Shown: positions 1 to 9,997, counted from the first letter of the stretch. The stretch: 64,000 nucleotides of DNA from an uncultured Bacteroidales bacterium (GCA_905234285.1 CAJOHK010000003.1:6268-70267); one strand, 5' to 3'. Translations and numbers: made by a program. Notes: generated by a model from the sequence alone, not told the origin.

Positions 1-393
1 GTACTGGAAACAGCCTCCTGCGTGTTTGCTTCGTCCCATTTGGAGTTTTCTTCCCGTTCGGCGGCGCTGGCCCAGGCACGTGCGCTTAACGAGTGGTTCA
101 CGGCGCATTACGCCGGCTGCCATCGGCCGGTCTTCCTTTGCGGCGACATGAACGCCCTGCCCGACAGCCCGGTCATTGCAGAGCTTGAGCGCTGCTGGCG
201 CCGGCTCTCCGGGGATTCGCCGAGCTATCCGGCCGTCGGGGGTTCTGGTGCCGGCGGGCCCCGGAAGTGCATCGACTATGTCTTCTGCCTGCTGGACGCC
301 GCCCCTGTAGAGGTTCTTGCCGCCGATGTCCCCACCCAGGGGCTTCAATCCCTCTCCGACCACTACCCAGTGCGGGTGCAGGTAAGGTTCTAG
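1..393 (+). CDS. endonuclease/exonuclease/phosphatase family protein (5' truncated by window edge)
   Basis: Frame open from base 1; SSHLEF and FLCGDMNALPDSPVI plus C-terminal SDHYPVRVQ match EEP-fold motifs (HL.., GDMN, SDHyPv). Confidence 0.85.
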   Translation, partial: VLETASCVFASSHLEFSSRSAALAQARALNEWFTAHYAGCHRPVFLCGDMNALPDSPVIAELERCWRRLSGDSPSYPAVGGSGAGGPRKCIDYVFCLLDAAPVEVLAADVPTQGLQSLSDHYPVRVQVRF

Positions 394-545
394 GCCCCCT
401 TTCTGGGCGGTCATGCTCTGCGTCTGGGACAATGTAAATGCAACTCACTGACGCACAATTACTTACGTTTTACACAAGAATCAGGAGCGGCTGCCTCGCC
501 CTGCCCAACGGTCCAACAGATGGGACGTTACCGCAACCCCAGTGC

Positions 546-630
546 GGCTAACGTGCCAAAAACCGTGCACATTACGCGCATTTTGAGCCTTTTTCGCTCT
601 TAATGTGCAGGTCCCAATGCACGTTACGAG
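546..630. repeat. nested inverted-repeat element in intergenic region
   Basis: AACGTGC(550-556)/GCACGTT(619-625) encloses GTGCACATTA(565-574)/TAATGTGCAG(601-610). Confidence 0.5.
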
Positions 631-643
631 CAGGGGAACAAAA

Positions 644-685
644 AAACTGGCCCCACGTGAGTGGAGCCAGCCGAAGTAGGGCCAA
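644..685 (-). terminator. rho-independent terminator of the 692-2824 lipoprotein gene
   Basis: On minus strand TGGCTCCACTCACGTGGGGCCA followed by GTTTTTTTG. Confidence 0.6.
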
Positions 686-691
686 ATAATA

Positions 692-2824
692 CTATTCGAA
701 AATCTTGATTTCGGCCAAGTGGGTACATCCATTAGCAGAAGGATCACGCAAGTCTTTACCGGACGTGTTCTCAATGATGGAGAAACGGATATACCGGGCT
801 GCAGCACTGGTGCAATTGATAGGATTAATCCAGGAGCCGGCCAAGATGCCAGAACAAATGTTGGCAACTTCATTGACCTGTGTCCAGGTTGTTCCGTCAG
901 CCGATGTGTAAATAACCACGTGTTTCGGAAAATCACTTGAGCCATTTCTGAGACAAGCACGATACTGGAAACTAGTTACTGTTTTGCTTTCACCCAGGTC
1001 AATATCGATGTAGGCACCATAAGTAGCATCCAAATCGCTCCAATTGTAATAAGTATCATCATTAGCCTCCCAGGGAGTATGCCAGAAAGTAGAAATATCG
1101 CCATCTACCAGGGCACCCTTTCCTGCTCCGTCATAATGCGAACTGCCGTCTTTCTTACCAGCATCGATACTCACCGAAATCATAGATGCATCCAACGGAA
1201 TCTCGGTATACGTAGAGAATGTCCCGGCATTGACAAAGGTATAGCCATGGCCGTTGGTCTCCACCTTATATATCAGGTAATAATTGCCGCTGGCAAGTCC
1301 GGTCAACGCCTGACTTCCAGACTCGTTGAAGGTAAGGTCGGCGTCACCTTCCATGAGAGCATCTACAGCAGCTTTGATTGTGGTGGCAGCCTTGACCTTT
1401 ACGGCGGTAGCGATTCCTCCGACAGTGACCGTTACATTCCCCTCGCTATAAGAAGCAGAGCAGCTGGCCACATAGCCGAAAACATTTGCCAACATGGGCG
1501 TAGCGCCCGGGAACACAATCTCAATCTTGGGATTCTGGGCGCAGTTGGCCGCAGTATAATCACCAGCAAAAGCAAAATACTTGGGGGCCAGCTGAATATT
1601 GGCCGGATTACCGGAGCCGTCGTACTTGATAACACGGCTATTGAAGTAATTGGCGTCATAACCCCAATAAGGGCAATCGAACATGGTTGATGTGCCGTTG
1701 TTGTACTTATATGAATGGTTCACAACCATGTCGGTTCCCAAATCCGGGCGCAGATTAATTTCCAAATATGCAGCGGCATTGGGAATATAAGTAGAGACAT
1801 CATGGCAAGTTGCATACGGGCTGGCAATTCTGTAACGATAGGTCTCTGTGGCATGCTGCTGAATCTCTACCGAGGCATAATCCTCTGCAGTACGACCGCT
1901 ATTACCCAGATAGTAGAAGCCATGATCGTCCATATACTTACCGGTCCCCAGGGACACCCAGTCTTCGACAGAGATAACAGTGGAAATCGGGGTCAAGTGG
2001 CCACGCGTGATGGTGATGGGCTTGGTGGTGGCTGCTGTTGTTTTGATGGCGGTCCCATCACTTTGCTGAACCTCCAGCGTAGCGCCAGCACTGATGGTGC
2101 CTACCGGAACGGGGATATAGACACTGATGGTGGATCCGGCCGTTTGCTGAGGGAAGTTCACAGTAATGCTGTGACCCGCATCGGAAGCGGAACTCATAAG
2201 CAGACCGTTTTCGGCATCCAGGGAGAATACGCCGGAAAGGTTGTCTAAGGCACTGGTGAGCACCAGTTTACGGGCAGCAACGGGCACATTCGAGAGGGTA
2301 ACCTTGAGCACGCCAACGGCAGTCCTGAAAGTGTAGTCCTCTCCGTCGTCCGGGGTAGTGGTACCGATGAGCGGAACCTTTACGGCCGAGAAATCGGTGC
2401 CGGAAACAGAATAGCTGGCAGGAAGGGTAACACTGTAAGCACCATATTTACCTCCTATAGTAAGGTCACTTGGATAAACAGCAACGCCGGCACGAGGGTA
2501 TTTTACAAAATCAGGGGTGCCTGTGCAGGCGAAATCTACGTGTGCAGCCGTACTTTGAGCCCGGTAACGATAGAAATTGGCCGCTTTTGTGCCATCGGAA
2601 GCACTATATACGATGAGTTTCAGTTCGTCATCCTTCACCCAGCTGAAGACACCAGCGTCGGTATAAGTGGTTTTAGAAACGGGATCCTGGTCGTCGATAA
2701 CGGCATGGATCACATGGGACTTCCCTTGATTTTGCTGGAGAATTTCGGTCTCTTGTTTTGCGCAGGAAGCAAGCGCAACGACGGCAACGGCCATCGAGAA
2801 GTATAAAGCCTTTTTCATACGCAT
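692..2824 (-). CDS. fimbrillin-like lipoprotein with C-terminal F5/8 type C (discoidin-like) domain
   Basis: Lipobox ALASCAKQ; KTTYTDAGVFSWVKDDEL N-domain; WHTPW...YGAYIDIDLGESKTVTSFQYR...HLAEIKIFE C-domain. Confidence 0.75.
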   Translation of the reverse strand: MRMKKALYFSMAVAVVALASCAKQETEILQQNQGKSHVIHAVIDDQDPVSKTTYTDAGVFSWVKDDELKLIVYSASDGTKAANFYRYRAQSTAAHVDFACTGTPDFVKYPRAGVAVYPSDLTIGGKYGAYSVTLPASYSVSGTDFSAVKVPLIGTTTPDDGEDYTFRTAVGVLKVTLSNVPVAARKLVLTSALDNLSGVFSLDAENGLLMSSASDAGHSITVNFPQQTAGSTISVYIPVPVGTISAGATLEVQQSDGTAIKTTAATTKPITITRGHLTPISTVISVEDWVSLGTGKYMDDHGFYYLGNSGRTAEDYASVEIQQHATETYRYRIASPYATCHDVSTYIPNAAAYLEINLRPDLGTDMVVNHSYKYNNGTSTMFDCPYWGYDANYFNSRVIKYDGSGNPANIQLAPKYFAFAGDYTAANCAQNPKIEIVFPGATPMLANVFGYVASCSASYSEGNVTVTVGGIATAVKVKAATTIKAAVDALMEGDADLTFNESGSQALTGLASGNYYLIYKVETNGHGYTFVNAGTFSTYTEIPLDASMISVSIDAGKKDGSSHYDGAGKGALVDGDISTFWHTPWEANDDTYYNWSDLDATYGAYIDIDLGESKTVTSFQYRACLRNGSSDFPKHVVIYTSADGTTWTQVNEVANICSGILAGSWINPINCTSAAARYIRFSIIENTSGKDLRDPSANGCTHLAEIKIFE

Positions 2825-2829
2825 TTCAA

Positions 2830-2985
2830 TTAAAAGAGTGAAGGGAAATCGGTGAACATGGGGGCGGACCAGGGGTCTACGCCGGGATCGACCGTGAGGT
2901 CTTCGCTATCACCGGACGTGCAAATTATGGCTTCCATTTTTAGCCAAATCACCTCCGCTTCGGGTTGCAAGTAGGTTTTTTTCAT
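2830..2985 (-). CDS. short peptide A (51 aa), MKKTYLQPEAEVIWLKMEAIICTSGDSEDLTVDPGVDPWSAPMFTDFPSLF
   Basis: Translated by hand; not in ORF track (too short). Ends 5 nt before the lipoprotein ATG; same N-terminal consensus as peptides B-E. Confidence 0.75.
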   Translation of the reverse strand: MKKTYLQPEAEVIWLKMEAIICTSGDSEDLTVDPGVDPWSAPMFTDFPSLF

Positions 2986-3027
2986 AAGTTATAGTAGTAT
3001 TGTTATAATAAATTCAGTGGCATTCGG

Positions 3028-3056
3028 CAAATATAAGAAAAAAAACTCATCTGCAA
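3028..3056 (-). promoter_or_regulatory. Bacteroidota-type promoter (TTG-N19-TATATTTG) for peptide A/lipoprotein
   Basis: Minus strand TTG (3056-3054), 19 nt, TATATTTG (3035-3028); matches -33 TTG / -7 TAnnTTTG consensus. Confidence 0.6.
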
Positions 3057-3109
3057 GCGAAACATGGGGAAACGTACTAAAAACAATTACAATCCCCGTG
3101 GGTGAGATG

Positions 3110-3457
3110 TCACGAATCCTTAACTTCTGATTGAAGGAATAGCTGCAATGGGTTAAGATCATTTTGGATTATTGACCATATCGTCTCAAGTTCCACTTGA
3201 TAGTAATCATGCACCAGGACATGACGCAATCCTTCAATGGCCTTCCATTTAACAACTGGATGCAAATCTTTATATTCCTTAGTTAACATGTAACCGCTTT
3301 CTCCAATACACTGGAGGTTGTAAATTACGGCGTGGCATAGCATCTTATTACCGACAAACTGGTTGTAGTCGGTGATGTCAGTTAAAAACGCCTCAATGTT
3401 TGTAAGTGCCTCTAGCATCAGTTCGAGCCTTGCACTGTCATTTGCTTTATCTCTCAT
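3110..3457 (-). CDS. HepT-like (DUF86) toxin
   Basis: Small helical protein with RHVLVHDYY (R-x4-H-x-Y motif), next to an MNT-type nucleotidyltransferase. Confidence 0.8.
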   Translation of the reverse strand: MRDKANDSARLELMLEALTNIEAFLTDITDYNQFVGNKMLCHAVIYNLQCIGESGYMLTKEYKDLHPVVKWKAIEGLRHVLVHDYYQVELETIWSIIQNDLNPLQLFLQSEVKDS

Positions 3458-4382
3458 ATATCAAGTATTTATCTCGTTCTGCAGATGGTTTTGCAAAGGG
3501 TCTTAGGGCGCCATTTACAATTAGGTCAACTTCACGGCCAATCATTTCCTCCATATCTAATTGATATTCGATGAGGGTAATTAGAGATGGAATATTAGTC
3601 TTGTCATAATCTACCAGCAAATCCAGATCGCTGGTGTCTGTTTCTTCCCGGCGGGCAAAAGAGCCGAACACCCAGGCCCGGATTATTTGGGTGTGGGCCA
3701 GATAACGCTGAATGCTGGCAAACATTTGTACCCGTTGCTGGTTTACCTGTTTAAGGCAATCCTTAACCTCCTGGCTCACGCCCCGCCTGGACGCATACCG
3801 CAACAGTTTGTCCTGATTGACAGGATACACCTCCAACATGCGCTGGAAGGATGCGGCCACGTCTTCCTTTCGGCAGACGGCATCTACCAACTCTTTTTCC
3901 GGCGAGGACACGTCTATGTCTTCTTCTGCGAGCAGCGGGGCTTCTGACACCATTCGGCCAACCAGCACAAAGCCGACAGGGGGCTCGGCCAATAACTTGA
4001 CGTCTTTGCTGTACATCACCTTGCCAAAGTGCTGCCGAAGCACATTGACGGTACGGGCCATGTCGGCTTTCTCTACCTCTACCTCCAGGTTCCCGCCCCG
4101 CTCTGTTATGCAGTAGTTGACGCCCTCCAGTCCATCTCGCATGATATCGGCGCAGGACCTCATCCAGGGGGTAATCTCTACCCGGTACGCCGGTTTGGGG
4201 ATGCCGATATATCGGCCCTTTCCTACCACCGACAGCTTCCCCTCCTGCACCAGCCCCCGGATTCTTGCATACACCGACGGCATGGGCATATCCCCGTAGA
4301 TGTCCACAAAGTCCTGCACCCCGATTTCTCCTTCCCGGGACAGCAGTTCGCCTATTTCCTTTTCATACTTTGGGTACTTCAT
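3447..4382 (-). CDS. nucleotidyltransferase (MNT) antitoxin with N-terminal winged-helix/AbiEi-like region
   Basis: C-terminal VFGSFARREETDTSDLDLLVDYD (GSxxRxE..DxDLLVD); N-terminal ~200 aa wHTH/AbiEi-like; overlaps HepT by 11 nt. Confidence 0.75.
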   Translation of the reverse strand: MKYPKYEKEIGELLSREGEIGVQDFVDIYGDMPMPSVYARIRGLVQEGKLSVVGKGRYIGIPKPAYRVEITPWMRSCADIMRDGLEGVNYCITERGGNLEVEVEKADMARTVNVLRQHFGKVMYSKDVKLLAEPPVGFVLVGRMVSEAPLLAEEDIDVSSPEKELVDAVCRKEDVAASFQRMLEVYPVNQDKLLRYASRRGVSQEVKDCLKQVNQQRVQMFASIQRYLAHTQIIRAWVFGSFARREETDTSDLDLLVDYDKTNIPSLITLIEYQLDMEEMIGREVDLIVNGALRPFAKPSAERDKYLIYER

Positions 4383-4499
4383 ACCTTTCTTTTTTGCAAA
4401 AATAATTATAAAACGGCAAAAATCAAAAATATTGCCGAATTATAATTTTAACTTCAAAAAGATTCGCTATCTTGCGAAATACAAGTAACCTGATCTTCT

Positions 4500-5663
4500 A
4501 TGAAAAAAGTAGGCTTGTTCATAGACACCTGGTACCCCATGGTGGACGGTGTCATCAAAGTGGTGGACAATTATGCCCGTCGGCTCACTAAATACTGTGA
4601 CGTAGTGGTGTTTTGCCCCGAGACCCGTGGTTTTTCCCGGAAAGAAGATGCAAAAATGCCCTATAAGGTGATCCGCTGCAGTTCGCTGCCGCTCATCAGC
4701 TACGACTACGACATCCCCACACCGGCGCTGGATCCTGTGTTCGAGGCCCGCGTAGTCCTCAGCGGCATAGACATGGTGCACATCCACTCCCCCTTCGCAG
4801 TCGGCCTGGCCGGGGTGGCATATGCCAAGCTGCACCATCTGCCGGCGGTGGCCACGCTGCATTCGCAGTACAAGCAGGACTTTGAGAAACCGCTCAAGTT
4901 CAAGCCGGCCCTGAACGTGGCCATGGATGCCCTCATGCGGGTGTTCAATGCCTGCGACCAGTGCTGGGCCGTGAACGCGGGCATTCAGGAGCTTTACCAG
5001 CAGGAATACGGCCTCAAGGCGCCCTGCAAGGTGCGGCTCAACGCCACCGACCATCGGCCCGTGGCCGACAAAGACAAGGCGGCGCAAATCGTCAACCAGA
5101 CGTATAACATCCCACAAGAAGCAACGGTGTTCCTCTTTGTGGGCAGAATCAACTTCATCAAGAACATTGACTTTACCGTACGCGCCCTTGCCAAGGCCAA
5201 GGAAATGGGCCTGAGGAACTTCAGGATGCTGTTTGTGGGGAAGGGGCAGGACGAGGACAAGCTGGCAAAACTGGTCAAGGAACTGGGTCTGGAGGACGAG
5301 GTCGTGATGTGCGGCCTGGTATCTGACCGGGAGATGCTGGAGAATCTGTATTCCCGGGCTAAGCTGTTCCTGTTTCCGTCGCTCTACGATGCCAATTCGC
5401 TGGTGCAGATTGAGGCCGCATGCCAGGGTACGCCGACGGTGTTCCTGGAGGGCGCCCGCACGGCGGCTACGGTGAAGCCCGGGGTGAATGGCTATGTATC
5501 GGCCCCCGGCGAGGAGAATTTTGCCCGGCTGGTGCTGGCTATCCTGGCCGATGAGGCCGCCTATGCGCGCGTTTCCGCTGCTGCGCAGAGGGACCTGTAC
5601 CTGAACTGGGACGACGTGGTAAGGGATGTATATGCCGATTATTGCGCCCTTGCCGGGCGATGA
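4500..5663 (+). CDS. glycosyltransferase family 4
   Basis: FIDTWYPMVDGVIKVV N-term, LFVGRINFIKNIDFTVRA, FLFPSLYDANSLVQIEAACQGTPTV. Confidence 0.9.
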   Translation: MKKVGLFIDTWYPMVDGVIKVVDNYARRLTKYCDVVVFCPETRGFSRKEDAKMPYKVIRCSSLPLISYDYDIPTPALDPVFEARVVLSGIDMVHIHSPFAVGLAGVAYAKLHHLPAVATLHSQYKQDFEKPLKFKPALNVAMDALMRVFNACDQCWAVNAGIQELYQQEYGLKAPCKVRLNATDHRPVADKDKAAQIVNQTYNIPQEATVFLFVGRINFIKNIDFTVRALAKAKEMGLRNFRMLFVGKGQDEDKLAKLVKELGLEDEVVMCGLVSDREMLENLYSRAKLFLFPSLYDANSLVQIEAACQGTPTVFLEGARTAATVKPGVNGYVSAPGEENFARLVLAILADEAAYARVSAAAQRDLYLNWDDVVRDVYADYCALAGR

Positions 5664-5735
5664 GGGCCCGGCCCATTCCGTTCAGACGAAACATTACGAA
5701 CGGAATGATATTTTAGCTGTCATTTAGCTACTTAT

Positions 5736-5765
5736 TTGTTTATTCATTTTTTTTTCGTTTATTTG
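5736..5765 (+). promoter_or_regulatory. candidate promoter for peptide B module
   Basis: TTG(5736-5738)-N19-TTTATTTG(5758-5765); one mismatch to TAnnTTTG. Confidence 0.35.
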
Positions 5766-5870
5766 CAAACTGGCGCTTGTTTCACCTGCAGTGCAGTTAG
5801 GCAATAACTAAGTACCTGTTGAGGGAGTTGGGTGCCAGATAAGACGATAACCAATAATCAATTATACAAC

Positions 5871-6014
5871 ATGAAAGAACTATACATGCAGCCGGAGGTG
5901 GAAACTTTGAACCTTGCGGTGGAACAAGCAATTTTGGACGCATCGGGTGGAAATTCGGGCGGAGAAAACATTAGTGGTGAGAAAAACACCTATGACTGGG
6001 GCTGGGGAGATTAA
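5871..6014 (+). CDS. short peptide B (47 aa), MKELYMQPEVETLNLAVEQAILDASGGNSGGENISGEKNTYDWGWGD
   Basis: Internal ATG of ORF 5832-6014 chosen because it matches the MKxxYxxPExE start of the family; 18 nt before lipoprotein ATG. Confidence 0.75.
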   Translation: MKELYMQPEVETLNLAVEQAILDASGGNSGGENISGEKNTYDWGWGD

Positions 6015-6032
6015 TTATTAAAACGAAGAACC

Positions 6033-8261
6033 ATGAAGAAGACTCTATCATATCTCGGCCTTGCCGTTCTCATTCTGGCTTCTTGCGCCAAAGAGACAAA
6101 CGAGCCTGTACAATCACCTGTGGACGAGGGATTCTCCATCAAGGCTTATGTCGTTGATGGAGATGTAACGAAAACAACGTATGCTGGCGAAACAACATTT
6201 AGTTGGGATGGGGAAGAAATCATTTCCATGCAGTTAATCAAAAAATCCGATAGTACTCGAGACCGCTGGCTATTCTATAATAATAGTGATGCCGGAACAA
6301 CCGCAAACTATAAGTCATCTGGCTCGCTCCCTTCGGATACTTGGGGACTGGGAGAATATGCTTTTTACCCTGCAAAAGCAAACTCTTATTGTCCCGATGA
6401 AACATGGAATATCGGCAATTATCAAGCAGTTAACTTAGGTACGGCGGAGGTTCGCGCCAACAGTGTCGTGGTTAGTGATTATGTCAAAGCCAGCGTAAGT
6501 AGTCCCATGCAGTATATACCTTTGATTGGTGTCAAGGATGGGGACGGAAATTTCGGATTCCATACAGCAACTGGTATCTTGAAGGTCACAGTATCTAATA
6601 TAGATGCCCGCCTGGCCAAGGTCCAGCTTTATTCAGAAGGCCAGAAACTGAATGGCACTTATACTCTGACAGGAAGCGGGACTGGCGCATACATTGCCAT
6701 GACCACTACCTCAACGGCAAGCGAGCAGGTTTTCAATGCCGAATATACAGATTGGACAAGTCAAACCAGCCTCCCGTTCTATTTCCCTGTTCCGGTTGGA
6801 ACGCTGAACAGTGGTTTCAAAGTGCGTTTGTTGGATAGCGACAGTAATGTATTAAGGCAAGTTTCAGCTCCGTCAAATGTTTTGATTGAGAGAAATAAGA
6901 TTTCTGAGATTACAACGGCTATTCCTCTTCCCGACGAGGATTTCTCGGCTACCATTACACCTGGTGGCACCTCAGCCGAATTACAAGCAACAATAGATTT
7001 AGGGAAAGATGCAACTTCGGCAAAGGTAGTGCTTGCTTCCAGTGTCTCTGCCGGTCAAGCCTTGATTGACTCGGATGATGCTTCTATCGTATCGTTTGCC
7101 GATGGAGAAACTAAGGCTCTTCCAATGACGAATATTACAGCATCCGGGAAGGCATACATTGTGGCAAAAACCTATAAAGACGCCACAGAGAAGTTGTCTG
7201 CGTCTGCTGAAGCTTATGTTCTTACCTCTGAGGATGCAACAGATATTCTTTCCCAGTATATGCGTGTTTTGACCAATGTGGGAGCTTGGACGTCATATTA
7301 TTACTCAACATCCTATTCTACGGATTACGAGATAAGAGGAGATAATACTCTTACCCTTGAAGCAAGTAATAATCCGTCAACTAGTAATGTAATGCTCACC
7401 GAATTTGCCGGTTACTATTACGACCCTTCCCTTAATACTCATACGACGATGCGTACCACCTGGGATGGATTCAGCGCAGGTAATCCTCTGTATGCCGTGT
7501 ATTCTCCCAACACCAGCTATGGGTCATCAACTGGATTTGCAGAGTTTAAAAATGCATCAACGGCGGCCTTTTATACTGATAGTGGAAGTCACCCTCATTA
7601 CATTTGCGAAGTGGGATCCACAACTCTAAGAATCGCTACTCATAGTACCGGTTATTCTTCACCGTTAACATCTAATGACTTAGTAGTATGGGGAGCCAAG
7701 GTCGGGAATTGCTTTGACAGTACAGATGAAACTAATACGGATGTGTGCTTAGGCCGTTATGTCGGAAAAAAGACCAAAGGTATGATTGATCTTACAGGGA
7801 AGATTTCCGTTTCTTCGACAGGTACGAACAATAGTTACGTCGGAGATAATCTTGGTGCTGCTGCGTTAATTGATAAGACCGATGATCATTGGCATTCCGA
7901 CTATATCGATACGCCTTCACTTGATGCCACTTATGGCATTTATGCCCAGATAGATCTCGGAGAATCTAAAACCATTCAAAATTTCACGGTAAACTTCAAG
8001 ACCAGAAGTTCTGCCAATCAACTGCCTCGTGAGTATATAATTGGTGGCACCAATGATCCTTCTGGTGAATGGACCGTCATAACGACAAAGACTTCCATTT
8101 CTACAGAGGCTGGAAAGTGGTATCAGGTATATGCGACATCTGGTACAGCATACAGATATATTCGTATCGGATTCACCAAGAGTGCTGCTGGAGATTTAAC
8201 GACTGATCCCTCTACAAGTAAAATAGTTGCTATTGCCGAACTACAACTCTGGGAGAACTAA
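6033..8261 (+). CDS. fimbrillin-like lipoprotein with F5/8 type C domain
   Basis: LILASCAKET lipobox; KTTYAGETTFSWDGEE; C-terminal WHSDYIDTPSLDATYGIYAQIDLGESKTI...IAELQLWEN. Confidence 0.75.
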   Translation: MKKTLSYLGLAVLILASCAKETNEPVQSPVDEGFSIKAYVVDGDVTKTTYAGETTFSWDGEEIISMQLIKKSDSTRDRWLFYNNSDAGTTANYKSSGSLPSDTWGLGEYAFYPAKANSYCPDETWNIGNYQAVNLGTAEVRANSVVVSDYVKASVSSPMQYIPLIGVKDGDGNFGFHTATGILKVTVSNIDARLAKVQLYSEGQKLNGTYTLTGSGTGAYIAMTTTSTASEQVFNAEYTDWTSQTSLPFYFPVPVGTLNSGFKVRLLDSDSNVLRQVSAPSNVLIERNKISEITTAIPLPDEDFSATITPGGTSAELQATIDLGKDATSAKVVLASSVSAGQALIDSDDASIVSFADGETKALPMTNITASGKAYIVAKTYKDATEKLSASAEAYVLTSEDATDILSQYMRVLTNVGAWTSYYYSTSYSTDYEIRGDNTLTLEASNNPSTSNVMLTEFAGYYYDPSLNTHTTMRTTWDGFSAGNPLYAVYSPNTSYGSSTGFAEFKNASTAAFYTDSGSHPHYICEVGSTTLRIATHSTGYSSPLTSNDLVVWGAKVGNCFDSTDETNTDVCLGRYVGKKTKGMIDLTGKISVSSTGTNNSYVGDNLGAAALIDKTDDHWHSDYIDTPSLDATYGIYAQIDLGESKTIQNFTVNFKTRSSANQLPREYIIGGTNDPSGEWTVITTKTSISTEAGKWYQVYATSGTAYRYIRIGFTKSAAGDLTTDPSTSKIVAIAELQLWEN

Positions 8262-8282
8262 CCTTTCTGCACGCTGACATTT

Positions 8283-8308
8283 TTCGGCCCCGCCCCCGCG
8301 GGGCCGAA
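8283..8308 (+). terminator. rho-independent terminator
   Basis: TTCGGCCCCGC CCCC GCGGGGCCGAA just after the 8261 stop. Confidence 0.7.
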
Positions 8309-8459
8309 TTTGTCTCTATCCAACGCTGGGCGCAGCCTAATACACCCCTACAAATCCACATCTCCAAAAACCAGTTGGCTACGGAATACCAATCTGACTT
8401 GAACTGAAATATAAATGCCTGCAAAAATGCTTAGTGGCTATTCTCATCGATGGGATGTG

Positions 8460-9611
8460 TCATCGTAGGGTGGATGGTGCCGTCAATAATGAACTAATCC
8501 GGGGCAGGTTCCTTTTACAAACAGACTCAACGGTTTGGATGATTTCCAGGCACCTGGTTTGGGGAATATGGATTCCTGTGCCGGCCTTTAACACCAGGTC
8601 AAGTCCGGGGTTCCCGTCATAGAAGAGCGAAGTGGCATGCTCTCCATTGCTTCCCTGGGGAGAATAGGTAATATCATAGGCCGGCGCCAGTGTCCAAGTC
8701 CCTTTCTGGCATTGGAAAGAAAAGTTTTTGGCATGGTCGTCTTTGTTCAGGCAAACGAGGTTAAAGACCATGCGGCGGAACATTTCTTCTACTTGAGCCG
8801 GATCTTGCGTAAGAAAGCCCGTCAGGGCAAGCAGATTAGTATAATCAACATCCTGCTTCCTATAGTCGGTTTTGAGCAGCGCAGCTGCGGTTACGGTATG
8901 AATCCTCTCGCCATTCTGCGCAATGTCAAAGCGCTCAATGGCAAAATACTTATCCCGAACAAGGCCGATTCTGGGGACTTGGATTCCGCACTCCCTGGCA
9001 GTTTGCATATATAGAAGCTCTTGCGGGCCGATATCCTCGGGATCATAAGTATGCCGGAATTTTACCAGAAAATGCGATCCGTCTTTTGTGCGAATGGCCG
9101 CTTTGGGGCGGGCACCTCCCGAATTAGCACTGTTGTAGTACAGGTATTCTGCACTACTGGTATCGGCTTCCGAGAGGACCTTCAATGCGGCGTCCTGAAC
9201 CGTATCCAACTGCTCGTCATCGGCAAGCTCCTTATGCAAAGAGAAACCTCTCATGACAGGGATGTAGCCGAGCGCTCCCATACCGGACTTGCCGATAATG
9301 GATAAACGCTGAAGCGGTGTAAGCTCCTTTAATGAAGAGCCTTCTTTGCGGAGAATCCTTTCCAACAGATAGAGTCCATAACCATCTGGCATACTGTCTT
9401 CAAACAGGGCAAAGCTCCCGTTAAAACGGTCCGCATTACCGTAGAAGAGACCGGGTCGAAGCGGCAATTCTGTTGGAGACAACGAGAAGCCATTGGCCAA
9501 CCAGTCTTGCGAATACTCAAACACACAAACACCAGTGCCAGGATCCTGCTGTAAGGTTCCCACGGTAACTCCATTGTGTAGGACCTGAATCTTTAATACT
9601 TGCGCTATCAT
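8460..9611 (-). CDS. hipA: HipA-like serine/threonine kinase toxin (module 1)
   Basis: SGGARPKA, KFRHT, LNKDDHAKNFSF, LAPAYDITYS kinase motifs. Confidence 0.88.
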   Translation of the reverse strand: MIAQVLKIQVLHNGVTVGTLQQDPGTGVCVFEYSQDWLANGFSLSPTELPLRPGLFYGNADRFNGSFALFEDSMPDGYGLYLLERILRKEGSSLKELTPLQRLSIIGKSGMGALGYIPVMRGFSLHKELADDEQLDTVQDAALKVLSEADTSSAEYLYYNSANSGGARPKAAIRTKDGSHFLVKFRHTYDPEDIGPQELLYMQTARECGIQVPRIGLVRDKYFAIERFDIAQNGERIHTVTAAALLKTDYRKQDVDYTNLLALTGFLTQDPAQVEEMFRRMVFNLVCLNKDDHAKNFSFQCQKGTWTLAPAYDITYSPQGSNGEHATSLFYDGNPGLDLVLKAGTGIHIPQTRCLEIIQTVESVCKRNLPRISSLLTAPSTLR

Positions 9612-9919
9612 CGGCCGTTTTGTCTGTTTTGGTTACGATTGATTTTTTCCAGTTCCTCGGAAGTCGAGTACTTGGTTTGATTCATGATATTCCCCAGCTC
9701 CTCATAATAATCGAATGCTATGGCAAGACGGCAGAAGGATTCAAGGGATATTTTCCCGGTCTTCTCAAAGCGTTCTATGCTTGGTGCTGGAACGGATGTT
9801 ATTTGGGACAGCGTTCTTCGGCTATATCCTTTTTCCAGACGCCGGCGCTTGCAATTCTGTGCCAGCCGCATCATTAGCGTTTCTGGATTTCTCGTGAAAA
9901 GATCGAGGCTATATTCCAT
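9608..9919 (-). CDS. hipB: HipB-like XRE-family HTH antitoxin (module 1)
   Basis: NCKRRRLEKGYSRRTLSQITSVPAPSIERFEKTGKISLESFCRLAIAF HTH; overlaps hipA by 4 nt. Confidence 0.85.
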   Translation of the reverse strand: MEYSLDLFTRNPETLMMRLAQNCKRRRLEKGYSRRTLSQITSVPAPSIERFEKTGKISLESFCRLAIAFDYYEELGNIMNQTKYSTSEELEKINRNQNRQNGR

Positions 9920-9951
9920 AATATATTATTAAATTCATGGCATATAGTAGC

Positions 9952-9997
9952 GCATTCGCATACTATGTTATGCAAATATAGTGAAAATGTTTGTCAA
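9952..9997 (-). promoter_or_regulatory. hipBA-1 promoter/operator: TATATTTG box flanked by GCATTCGCAT / ATGCGAATGC
   Basis: 10-bp perfect inverted repeat (9952-9961, 9988-9997) around minus-strand TATATTTG (9980-9973), upstream of hipB. Confidence 0.5.
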
